38,499 nt of DNA from DTYU01 sp040757355. Its GTDB lineage: Bacteria; Bacillota; Desulfotomaculia; Desulfotomaculales; Ammonificaceae. A program made the translations under genes and the position numbers. A model generated the notes under the pieces. That model saw nothing but the letters and a program-made list of their open reading frames with translations, ran no database searches and was not told where the DNA came from. Below, piece by piece: positions 32,741 through 38,499 of the stretch (the first letter of the stretch is position 1; the number at the start of each line of letters is the position of its first letter). Location: assembly GCA_040757355.1 (NCBI GenBank), contig JBFLWY010000027.1, forward strand, positions 1-38,499, given 5' to 3'.

Positions 32741-33015
32741 TACGTTTAATCCCCCTTGGCAGCTAATAAAAAGTATTTTTTATTATTTCACTGTAATGCG
32801 GGAAATACAGCCAGGTTTCTTTAACTGTGGTGTTGGTTATATTTTCCCATAGTTTTCGGTACATTTCAACGGGATGTGATAGACTGTATCAAGGTTTAGT
32901 AGCTAAACCCCCGCTCAATTTTAAAACCCACAAGAGCGCCGTAGCGAAACGAGTTCATGTAACACATATTTCACAAGGGGCTTGCCGGCAAACGGCCCGC
33001 TCAAAACAGGCATTC

Positions 33016-33158
33016 TTGTTCACCCGGCCGGCAGCATCTTTATATGTAAGCTCAACGGCCACAGAGCCCAGCCAGCGGACATCAACCACCGTAACGGGCC
33101 CATCCGGCAGGATACCCTTGACCATCGCACCCCGCGTGAGGTCTTCCAACCGGGCCAT
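33016..33158 (-). pseudogene. 5' fragment of the SNF2 helicase gene (direct repeat copy 2)
   Basis: Starts with the same ATG (33158) and first 47 codons as the helicase at 18426-21947, without a single base difference over 143 bp. It then changes abruptly to unrelated sequence that reaches a stop about 20 codons later (frame open to 32955). A ribosome site similar to copy 1 (GGGGGGAATAG) precedes it. It is a broken copy left by duplication or insertion at the boundary of the 11-kb cargo block. Confidence 0.92.
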
Positions 33159-33379
33159 TCTTTTCTATTCCCCCCAACCGACAGCGAACCAAACCTTTAT
33201 TCTCCAAGATCGCTTATTTTCAGCTTCCGGTACTAACGCCTTGATATTTTTATGGTAATTCCAGAAATAAGGCCAAGCGTAAATACTCGCCAGCTTTCAC
33301 CATCTTTCCTGCCACAAACCTACAACAGTTCCAAAAAGGGCACGCTCCGGCCACGGTGCCGGAGGGTGCCGGAATCATT

Positions 33380-33422
33380 CCGCCGCGCGGTCTGAAACCT
33401 CACGGGTCAGACGGCGCGGCGG
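33380..33422. repeat. GC-rich 16-bp inverted repeat
   Basis: CCGCCGCGCGGTCTGA (33380-33395) pairs with 33407-33422 with one mismatch, leaving an 11-base loop. Outer GGAA/TTCC bases can extend it. No T run follows on either strand, so it is not a simple terminator. Its place just downstream of the TOPRIM gene, at the edge of the replication arm, allows an origin or protein-binding role. Confidence 0.5.
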
Positions 33423-33449
33423 TTCCGTGATAGCTCTGTCCCGCAGGGA

Positions 33450-34808
33450 TTATTTAGTATCCTTCTTTCTGGCCCTGTAAGCCGCCAACTGGGCAAAGCA
33501 GTCACGCCCGGAATCGAAAAGCCAATCTCCCTGCTCCGGCGGCGTTTCCGGCTCCGGCAGCGGCGGCAGTTTAACGTCCAAACTTTCCAAGGTATTCTGT
33601 ACGGCAAGCCGTAACGTTTCGAGACGCTCCCGGTAAGGCTCCAGATCCTGCTCCATCCGCACCTGGAGTCCGCGCAATTGCTCCTCGTAGCGGCGGGTGA
33701 TAGCAGCGACTTCCGCGTTTAATTCCTCAAGCTGCTCCCGGAAAGGGCCCAGGCGCTCTTCCCAGTGCCGCGATAAGAGATCCTCGGCCTCCCGGCGGGC
33801 AGCGGCCAGTTTTTCCCACAGTCGGGGGTCCCGGAGCTGCAGGATGCGGCTGCTGACGATCCGGGCGAGTTCGCCTGGGTGGAGCTCCTCCAGCGCGTCG
33901 AGCTCCACCGCGCCTTGTCCGTGCCGCTGCTCGAAACCGGCTTTGCGCCTGTCGGTCTCCTTCAGGGGAATCCGGGGCAATTGGTACACCTCCACCTGCT
34001 CCTGGGTTAGCGCCAGGTGTTCCAGTTTAATATCGAGGTCAAGGCTCAGGGCTTTCAGCCAGTATTCTATTTGCCGTGCCACCGCGGTAGGCATCCCGTC
34101 CCCCGCAGGGTCGAAATCAGCGATGTAAAAGATACGCGTTGGTTTTCCTCGCTCAGCAACGCGGCGGATGAGCTGGACCACGCTGGTTACACTCATAAAG
34201 CCCAGTCCGCTGACCAGATTTACTGCGTACCTGCGGCACAGGGGCACCAGTACGTCGTTCATAGTGCTCTTTTCCACCCAGATCTCCAAATGGTAAGGTT
34301 GCAGCGCCTCGCTGTAAGTGTAGCCGGTGACCGCGAAGCCCGGCAGTTCCCAGTCGAGGTCGGCATCGAGGTCAACGGTTATCTCCGGCATTTCCCAGAA
34401 AATCTCATCGGCGTACCAGCCCGGCCGGCCGGCGATCTCATCCGGCGTGAAAAGGTGCGGCTCCGGATTCCTGCGGTCCACGAAGGCAAACGGATCAACC
34501 AGCCCAAGGTACCGGGCGTATTTTCCGGCGGAGCAAAGGTAATCCCAGTCGGCTTCCGTGTTCTGGTACGCTGCGCCATTGTGCTTCACCGCGTCTCCCT
34601 GGCTTACAAGCTGGTAATGGGCCCGCCGGAGGTGGATCCCCGTCGTATAACCGAATTCTTGCCAGAGGGTTGCAAACCACTCGGCCATCGCCCTGCTGGT
34701 CTCGCTCCCGGCGTAGAAGGGGTCGTTGTGGCGCGCAAGCACCAGGAGATCGGTAACCCGGCAGCCCTTTTCTTTGGCCATGGCCTTTATTTGCTCGTAG
34801 CCGGTCAT
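33450..34808 (-). CDS. Orphan Spo11/TopoVIA-type TOPRIM protein with C-terminal coiled coil
   Basis: A 452-residue protein. The N-terminal winged-helix-like part contains LRRAHYQLVSQGD (Tyr65), comparable to the R-x-x-Y-Y segment holding the cleaving tyrosine in Spo11/TopoVIA. The TOPRIM domain follows: Glu179 in IWVEKSTMND and the metal-binding YIADFDPAGDGMP (Asp231, Asp233). Residues about 310-410 form a long coiled coil (REAEDLLSRHWEERLGPF ...), and the C-terminus is Pro/Glu-rich. There is no partner B subunit (GHKL ATPase) in the window. Proteins of this shape occur in phages and mobile elements without known function. It lies at the downstream end of the replication arm, with a weak ribosome site, separated from the replication operon by a remnant and a divergent gene. 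Confidence 0.75.
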   Translation of the reverse strand: MTGYEQIKAMAKEKGCRVTDLLVLARHNDPFYAGSETSRAMAEWFATLWQEFGYTTGIHLRRAHYQLVSQGDAVKHNGAAYQNTEADWDYLCSAGKYARYLGLVDPFAFVDRRNPEPHLFTPDEIAGRPGWYADEIFWEMPEITVDLDADLDWELPGFAVTGYTYSEALQPYHLEIWVEKSTMNDVLVPLCRRYAVNLVSGLGFMSVTSVVQLIRRVAERGKPTRIFYIADFDPAGDGMPTAVARQIEYWLKALSLDLDIKLEHLALTQEQVEVYQLPRIPLKETDRRKAGFEQRHGQGAVELDALEELHPGELARIVSSRILQLRDPRLWEKLAAARREAEDLLSRHWEERLGPFREQLEELNAEVAAITRRYEEQLRGLQVRMEQDLEPYRERLETLRLAVQNTLESLDVKLPPLPEPETPPEQGDWLFDSGRDCFAQLAAYRARKKDTK

Positions 34809-34912
34809 CTTCTGCCCGCGCTACTTTCTTTTTGCTTTTTCACAAAGTGAAGAAGGGAGTAGGCGTTGTGCCAACTCCCTCCGGTAAGGACAATCTTTCA
34901 GTCACGAGGGCA

Positions 34913-35113
34913 TTATTCAAGCGGATTTCGCACGCGGATATTCCGTGCCGTGCCGTCGAGCTTGTTGATTATTACCGCCTCCTCCTTCACTGTTCCTACG
35001 GGTGTCGAAACAGTGATGCCGGTAATCTGTTGCACCTTGCGCGTAAGCTCGATCCCTTCCCGCGCGCGGTCTGCCACAGGCTGACGGCGCGCTCCCGGTT
35101 CCCAAGCCCGCAC
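34913..35113 (-). pseudogene. Remnant of a VirD4-type ATPase C-terminus
   Basis: The frame reads GIELTRKVQQITGITVSTPVG, TVKE, then EAVIINKLDGTARNIRVRNP. This aligns with the end of the coupling ATPase at 2983 (IEVTRQVQHVAGITLPTGMG, TVKE ... GEAVLIRKAIKTVQEVRVRKP) with about 15 residues missing in the middle. Nothing upstream resembles the motor domain. It is a decayed second copy or a trace of an earlier, related element. The remaining bases of 34809-35224 hold nothing else recognisable. Confidence 0.7.
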
Positions 35114-35224
35114 GGTTTGCCCGACGGCGGGCTAACGGTGCGGGCGGCTTCCCGGAAACCCTTCTCAAACTGCTCTCGGGTGTGGTAAAATCGACTTATA
35201 AAATTACCGCCGGGAGGGTCCCCC

Positions 35225-35629
35225 GTGGAGAAAGTCCTGCAGCAGATTCTTGAGAAATTAAACGAACTGAGCCAAGGCCAGGAAGAGTTGCATTCCGTTA
35301 TTTCCGGCTTGAAATCTGATGTTACCAGCCTGCACGAAGGCCAAGTTCGTTTACAAAAGGGTCAGGATGAGCTACGCCAGGGCCAGGAAAACCTCCAAAA
35401 CCAGGCAAACGTTCTTCAACAAGGTCAGGCCGATCTTCAAAGCCAGATCACTAAACTGGAAGTTCGGCTTGAAACAGAAGCCTTTGAAAAGATCGGTGCC
35501 CTCTTCGACGGTTTCCAACTGCACCGGGAGATTTTAGAACGGATCGAAACGCGGCTCAAGGCTCACGATGAGCGGCTTAACTCTCACGGTGATGAGATAA
35601 TCTTACTGCGCAGCAAGAATAAGAAATAA
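35225..35629 (+). CDS. Coiled-coil protein with GQ-heptad repeats, 134 aa
   Basis: The only plus-strand gene inside the element. GTG 35225 follows GGGAGG. The protein is almost entirely coiled coil, built of 7- and 14-residue repeats in which GQ occupies the same heptad position (LSQGQEELHSV, LHEGQVRLQKGQDELRQGQ, LQQGQADLQSQ), then a helical tail with HREILERIETRLKAHDERL. Such proteins are common hypothetical genes in clostridia and phages. Some act as tethers or DNA-binding scaffolds, but no function is established. It has no signal peptide or membrane span. It is transcribed divergently from the neighbouring remnant, and a weak AT-rich promoter region precedes it. Confidence 0.82.
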   Translation: MEKVLQQILEKLNELSQGQEELHSVISGLKSDVTSLHEGQVRLQKGQDELRQGQENLQNQANVLQQGQADLQSQITKLEVRLETEAFEKIGALFDGFQLHREILERIETRLKAHDERLNSHGDEIILLRSKNKK

Positions 35630-35685
35630 CCGGGTCAGTCCAAGTTGTCTTGACCGCTTTTCATACCTTTAACACCTCCCAAAAC

Positions 35686-35716
35686 CGCATCCAGCCGCCC
35701 TTTCGGACGGTTTTAG
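35686..35716 (+). terminator. Terminator candidate after the coiled-coil gene
   Basis: Imperfect stem CCGCCC/GGACGG (35694-35699 with 35704-35709, one mismatch), loop TTTC, then GGTTTTAG. Weak, but it is the only hairpin between the convergent coiled-coil gene and the replication operon. Confidence 0.35.
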
Positions 35717-35750
35717 TCAATACAATGCTTATTATTGACGTGTTATTTTA

Positions 35751-36032
35751 TTAGCAAAACCACCTCACCCTACCGGTTCGCTCATCGTAGATCACCAGGC
35801 TGCCGGGCCGGGCGAAAGCTTGCTTAACCCGCCGCTCCTCCTTCGGGGCGACCGGATCCCCCCAGAGTTCGAGGACCGCCCGGGCTTCCTCCTGGTGGTT
35901 GATTACCTGTCTAAGCATCGCCTTAACCTCGTCTGGCACCGGAGGCTTGCCCCTGATACGGATTTCATCTCCCCGCACATAAAGACGAAACCCCTTTTCT
36001 TCAACCTGCCGGATCAGCTTAACGATGTTCAC
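35751..36032 (-). CDS. Small TubC_N-like docking-domain protein, 93 aa
   Basis: A 93-residue protein whose first half (NIVKLIRQVEEKGFRLYVRG, then EIRIRGKPPVPDEVKAMLR) has the layout of the TubC N-terminal docking domain: helix, beta hairpin with GDxIR, Pro-rich turn and a helix. This domain is also common as a stand-alone or N-terminal module next to replication and primase genes of Gram-positive mobile elements. It starts at GTG 36032 inside the end of the RepA-like gene (14-base overlap), so it is translationally coupled and is the last gene of the replication operon. A protein-protein contact role is likely. The C-terminal part (LVIYDERTGRVRWFC) is unassigned. Confidence 0.7.
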   Translation of the reverse strand: MNIVKLIRQVEEKGFRLYVRGDEIRIRGKPPVPDEVKAMLRQVINHQEEARAVLELWGDPVAPKEERRVKQAFARPGSLVIYDERTGRVRWFC

Positions 36033-37410
36033 CGCGTTCAGCCTCCTCTACCATCTCGGCGATGGCAGCATCGAGTTCATCAACCGGTTGGAGTACATTT
36101 TTTGGTTTTCCTACCTGCTCATCGGGTGTTTTTTCTTCTAAGGGTACTTGATGAGCGTCTTGCGTTTGTGCCCTGAAAGCCGCGTCATTATTGGTTTTTC
36201 CCAAGTTGCTCATCAAGCCTTCCCTTGAGCATCTTGGCGGAATGCAGTTCTGGTGCGGGTTTGCGGCCTTGGAGCCAAGTTTCTCATCAGTATATTTAGA
36301 AGGGGTTTCGTCTTGGTGATCATCTTGGCCTGGGAGACGCCATACCCACCCCTTGATCTTCCACCCTTCGCCCCAAACCACTTCACCAACCTTCTCAGCT
36401 TTAATGCCCAGCTTAGCCTTCGCCCGGCGAAGGAGAATGTCGGACCCGCCGATGATGCCTGCTGCTCGCGCCTGCCGCTCAATCTCCTTCTTTCCCACCG
36501 GCCCACCAGCCAGGATGCCTTGCAGCCACTCGCAGGCTTCATCAAGTGCCGTCTTTTCTTCCGGCTCGGCGTCCGGACGCAGGATGTCCGCCGCGGTTAT
36601 GCCCACTTCGCCGCGCCAGAAAAAGCGCCCTTCGGTGATCTCAAAGCTCATGCTCGGTCCCAGTTTGCCCACCGAATTCTTGTGATGGACAATCGCCCGC
36701 CGCCCTTCCTGGTCCACTCCAACCAAAAGGACGCTCCGGGCCGCGGCGGTGAAGTCAATGCTGCCTAAGCCGCGGTAAATGCTCCGTCCCGCCGGAGCTT
36801 TCGACAGGTGCCTCACAATCACCACGGCGCAGCCGTAGGTTTCAGCTATCCGGGCCAGCGGGGCCAGCTTCGCCCTAACCTCGTTCGCCCGGTGCATATC
36901 AACGTTGCTGCCCAGGAAACCTTGGATCGGGTCCAGCACCACCAATGCCGGGCGGTGCTCGATTATCGCCCGCTCCAAAACCCCCGGGGCCTCCAGGGTA
37001 AAAGGAACCTCCTCACCTTTTTCATCCTTCACCCCGCGAAGGATGAAAAAGCGGTTCAGGTCAGCGCCCATCCCCTCAGCCCGCGGGCGGATGGTGTCAG
37101 CCAGCCCGTCCTCGGCCGTGGCATAAAGAACATTATAACCTTCCACCGTCAGCTTCGCCCCGATTGCCAGCGTTACCCAAGTCTTGCCCGCGCCGGGATC
37201 GCCCTCGACGATGGTTAGTTTGCCAGCGGCCAGGTATGGTTCCCAGAGCCAAGAGACTTTTTCGGACTCGATGCTTGTTAAAGAGATAACGACCGGCTCC
37301 GGTGGCGTCTTCTGTTTGGCTTCGCCATTCGGATGCCTCGGCTTGCGGGCCTCCGCTTCCCGCTCCACATCCGCGATCGCTTCTCGGATGACCTCCCTCA
37401 GCTTATCCAT
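36019..37410 (-). CDS. RepA-like hexameric ATPase/helicase (AAA_25)
   Basis: A 463-residue RecA-fold ATPase. Walker A VEGDPGAGKTWVTLAIG (68-84), AEDGLADTIRPR (H1a-like acidic segment, about 116-127), Walker B ALVVLDPIQGFLGS (about 155-168), VIVRHLSKAPAGRSIYRGLGS (sensor H3 and Arg region). The C-terminal domain from about 290 contains a winged-helix-like part (KKEIERQARAAGIIGGSDIL) and a long polar tail. This is the AAA_25 / RepA replicative helicase family of plasmids and integrative elements. It overlaps the primase fragment gene by 13 bases and the TubC-like gene by 14, defining a replication operon. It most likely opens the element's own origin after excision. Confidence 0.87.
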   Translation of the reverse strand: MDKLREVIREAIADVEREAEARKPRHPNGEAKQKTPPEPVVISLTSIESEKVSWLWEPYLAAGKLTIVEGDPGAGKTWVTLAIGAKLTVEGYNVLYATAEDGLADTIRPRAEGMGADLNRFFILRGVKDEKGEEVPFTLEAPGVLERAIIEHRPALVVLDPIQGFLGSNVDMHRANEVRAKLAPLARIAETYGCAVVIVRHLSKAPAGRSIYRGLGSIDFTAAARSVLLVGVDQEGRRAIVHHKNSVGKLGPSMSFEITEGRFFWRGEVGITAADILRPDAEPEEKTALDEACEWLQGILAGGPVGKKEIERQARAAGIIGGSDILLRRAKAKLGIKAEKVGEVVWGEGWKIKGWVWRLPGQDDHQDETPSKYTDEKLGSKAANPHQNCIPPRCSREGLMSNLGKTNNDAAFRAQTQDAHQVPLEEKTPDEQVGKPKNVLQPVDELDAAIAEMVEEAERGEHR

Positions 37411-38009
37411 TTCGCCGCCTCCTCCCAGGCTACCAGCCGCTTCTCCGGGTCCGGGTCGTAAAGCCGATCAGCAATCTCCTCCAGCCAGGGCAACCAGCGG
37501 ATCAGGTCGGCCAGGCTCTCTACCGCGTCACCGTTTCGCTGGGCAAGCGCCTGGAACATCGCTGTTTCGGTTGTCCTCAGTAAAAGGCAGAGTGTTTGAT
37601 AAGTCTGGCTTATCTCTGCCTCCAGCCGCTCATAAATGGCCTTTTCAATCGCCGCCCGTCTCCGCACCTCGGCAATCTTCCTCCGGGCCTCCCGGCTTAA
37701 AGGCTGATCATCCACCGCCAGGCCGAAATCACGGGCAATTAACCACGCCGCCTCCAGGGGCCTCAGCCGTAGCAGCCGGGAAACAAAATCCACCGCATCG
37801 CCGCCAATACCGCAGCCGAAACAGTAGAATAAGTTCTTCTCAGAGTTTACGGTAAACGACGGCGTCCGCTCCTGGTGAAAGGGGCAGCAGGCCACCATCT
37901 GCCGGCCTTGCCGCCGAAGCTCCAAGCCGGGGGTAAAGTGCTGCAGCACGTCCAGAAGGGAAATTTGGCAAACTACCTTGAAAACGTCGCGGTCTTGCAG
38001 CAAAACCAT
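37398..38009 (-). CDS. CHC2 zinc-finger primase (DnaG N-terminal type)
   Basis: A 203-residue protein with the DnaG zinc-binding domain: LELRRQGRQMVACCPFHQER, then NLFYCFGCGIGGDAVDF. The zinc ligands are Cys42, His45, Cys63 and Cys66. The TOPRIM catalytic core of primase is absent. The remaining 120 residues are helical. Small CHC2-only proteins of this sort accompany RepA-like ATPases on mobile elements, where they may recruit DNA or the host primase. I place the start at ATG 38009 because the DnaG fold begins right after it and AAAGGAG precedes; an ATG at 38063 in the same frame would add 18 residues unlike the family. It is the first gene of the operon behind the promoter at 38243. Confidence 0.85.
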   Translation of the reverse strand: MVLLQDRDVFKVVCQISLLDVLQHFTPGLELRRQGRQMVACCPFHQERTPSFTVNSEKNLFYCFGCGIGGDAVDFVSRLLRLRPLEAAWLIARDFGLAVDDQPLSREARRKIAEVRRRAAIEKAIYERLEAEISQTYQTLCLLLRTTETAMFQALAQRNGDAVESLADLIRWLPWLEEIADRLYDPDPEKRLVAWEEAAKWIS

Positions 38010-38010
38010 C

Positions 38011-38073
38011 TTAGAAAGTACTCCTTTCCTGCTCGGCCAGCCACCGGGCATTTTTATTGCCATAATCTTGCAT
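38011..38073 (-). CDS. Possible 20-aa leader peptide before the primase gene
   Basis: ATG 38073 directly after GGGAGGTG, 20 codons (MQDYGNKNARWLAEQERSTF), TAA at 38011-38013 one base before the primase ATG. The tight spacing would couple the two translations. The ribosome site is very close to the ATG, so this could equally be part of the untranslated leader. Confidence 0.3.
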   Translation of the reverse strand: MQDYGNKNARWLAEQERSTF

Positions 38074-38084
38074 CACCTCCCGCT

Positions 38085-38139
38085 AAAAATAAAAAACGGC
38101 GCTCACGAAAACGCTCTTAAGCGCATTCGTTAACGCCGT
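38085..38139 (-). terminator. Intrinsic terminator in the replication-operon leader
   Basis: On the minus strand a compound stem (ACGGCG 38139-38134 with CGCCGT 38101-38096, enclosing smaller paired segments CGAA/TTCG and CGCT/AGCG) is followed by TTTTTTATTTTT. It lies between the promoter and the first gene, mirroring the terminator in the recombinase leader. Confidence 0.75.
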
Positions 38140-38149
38140 CTTTAAAACG

Positions 38150-38200
38150 CGAAAACCGGCTTCAGAAGCCGGTTTTCGAAATTTGAACATATTTTTTTCT
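38150..38200 (-). promoter_or_regulatory. Repeated leader module (copy C)
   Basis: In transcript orientation: TTTTAAAA, then GAAAAAAATATGTTC (38199-38185), then a perfect 13-bp hairpin at 38150-38178 (stem CGAAAACCGGCTT, loop CTG). It matches copies A and B at 1920-2018 in order, spacing and the CCGG stem core. It sits between promoter and terminator exactly as those do. Confidence 0.6.
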
Positions 38201-38242
38201 ATTTTAAAAAAGATTAAACGCGGAAGAAATTACACTAGCTAT

Positions 38243-38271
38243 AATATAACAAAAACCACTTTACACGTCAA
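38243..38271 (-). promoter_or_regulatory. Sigma-A type promoter of the replication operon
   Basis: Minus strand TTGACG (38271-38266), 17-base spacer, TATATT (38248-38243). Same -35 and spacer as the recombinase promoter. It is only about 100 bases from attR and directed into the element. Confidence 0.8.
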
Positions 38272-38360
38272 ACGAAACCCAGAAAGAAAAGTTTCATAAA
38301 AAGACACCAGGCCCTAAAATCAACCCCCACACTTACGGCCAAACGTATTTAAACCTCTTC

Positions 38361-38383
38361 TGCCTGTCAGTTAGCGGCCTCTC
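38361..38383. other. attR: right recombination junction
   Basis: TGCCTGTCAGTTAG (38361-38374) is the left arm of the reconstructed attP, and AGCGGCCTCTC (38373-38383) is the core repeated at attL. Everything from 38373 rightward belongs to ylbJ. Confidence 0.88.
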
Positions 38384-38499
38384 CGTTGTCATGCAGGCCC
38401 TGAGCTTCCTGGCGACAGCGAAAGTCCCGGGCACCATCTTCCTCCTGGGACGTTTCCTTCAGGCGGTCTTCGCCTGCACCCTCACCTACATCCTCTTTC
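38373..38499 (+). CDS. ylbJ: YlbJ sporulation integral membrane protein, 3'-side fragment (runs off the window)
   Basis: From the core the frame reads SGLSVVMQALSFLATAKVP, then GTIFLLGRFLQAVFACTLTY and ILF to the window end. This continues the YlbJ/nucleoside-recognition pattern (in Bacillus: GFSVQAQVAS ... ARILQGLFA) at exactly the codon where the left fragment stops. It has no start codon or ribosome site of its own, so in the integrated state this part should not be made. Joined to the left half at the core, the sentence ILAWSGLS-VVMQALSF is seamless. Confidence 0.9.

Larger units (their letters stand above)
32741..33449. other. Intergenic stretch with a gene fragment and a hairpin
   Basis: About 700 bases without an intact gene. 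It contains the SNF2 5' fragment (33016-33158), AT-rich sequence serving as upstream region of the Lhr/BrxD-like operon (32741-32830), a segment (32880-33015) with no recognisable content, and a GC-rich hairpin (33380-33422). The module boundary of the cargo region lies here. Confidence 0.5.

Noticed and set aside
21805..33158. 143-bp repeats as ends of an insertion sequence or composite transposon
   Set aside because: They are coding 5' ends of the helicase gene in direct orientation, with no terminal inverted repeats and no transposase in between.
32827..33258. Plus-strand frames over the SNF2 fragment
   Set aside because: Antisense of the duplicated helicase segment; the same shadow appears over copy 1.
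117..38383. Whole element as a prophage
   Set aside because: No terminase, portal, capsid, tail, holin or lysin gene in 38 kb. Replication plus VirD4-type coupling genes point to an integrative or mobilizable element.
1..38499. tRNA or rRNA gene as integration target
   Set aside because: No cloverleaf or rRNA sequence seen at either end; the target is clearly the ylbJ coding frame.

Overview
The window is almost entirely one 38.26-kb integrative element sitting inside a host sporulation gene. The first ~127 bases and the last ~127 bases are the two halves of one + strand reading frame that matches YlbJ, the sporulation integral membrane protein of endospore-forming Firmicutes. Both halves end in the same 11-bp sequence (117-127 and 38373-38383). 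Joining them at that sequence restores an uninterrupted YlbJ frame. The host is therefore a spore-forming Firmicute. Strong AGGAGG-type ribosome sites and moderately high GC at the element ends suit a Desulfotomaculum/Pelotomaculum/Moorella-like clostridial lineage, but I cannot name a species.

Layout. (1) 135-6600, left mobility arm: a large serine recombinase whose last codons lie inside attL, a small basic ORF overlapping its start, a truncated excisionase-like peptide, a VirD4/TraD-type coupling ATPase and a replication-relaxation-type winged-helix protein, followed by iteron-like repeats and a 185-bp nested palindrome that looks like a structured RNA or an origin. (2) 6764-21947: six tightly packed leftward genes. 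The upstream three (SNF2 helicase with a DUF3883 domain, DUF1156 DNA methylase, DUF499 ATPase with a HEPN domain) resemble the predicted helicase-methylase-ATPase type of defence system. The downstream three are a DUF6884-DpdA (tRNA-guanine-transglycosylase-like) protein, a UvrD-type helicase and a RecB/Cas4-like nuclease with an Fe-S cysteine set. (3) 22106-26539: a type II CBASS operon (CD-NTase, Cap2 E1-E2, Cap3 JAB protease, Cap5 HNH-SAVED). (4) 26656-32740: a small hypothetical gene, then an operon of an Lhr-like helicase, two BrxD-like ATPases and an unknown coiled-coil protein. Blocks 3 and 4 are bracketed by a 143-bp exact direct repeat of the 5' end of the SNF2 gene. (5) 33450-38271, right mobility arm: an orphan Spo11/TopoVIA-type TOPRIM protein, a VirD4 remnant, a coiled-coil gene and a replication operon (CHC2 primase fragment, RepA-like ATPase, small TubC-like protein).

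How it works together (inference). The element looks like an integrative, possibly mobilizable element. It has recombination, replication and coupling functions but no phage structural genes and no secretion channel. Its cargo is a dense anti-phage island. Two leftward sigma-A-type promoters (2057-2085 and 38243-38271) share a leader module and each is followed by an intrinsic terminator before the first gene, which suggests coordinated attenuation or antitermination of the recombinase and replication operons. Because the element splits a gene that in Bacillus is made in the mother cell under sigma-E, excision during sporulation would act like the sigK skin element or SP-beta/spsM.

The points most worth following up are the ylbJ interruption with its reconstructed attP, the DpdA-UvrD-nuclease trio fused to the helicase-methylase-ATPase operon, and the Lhr/two-BrxD/coiled-coil operon.
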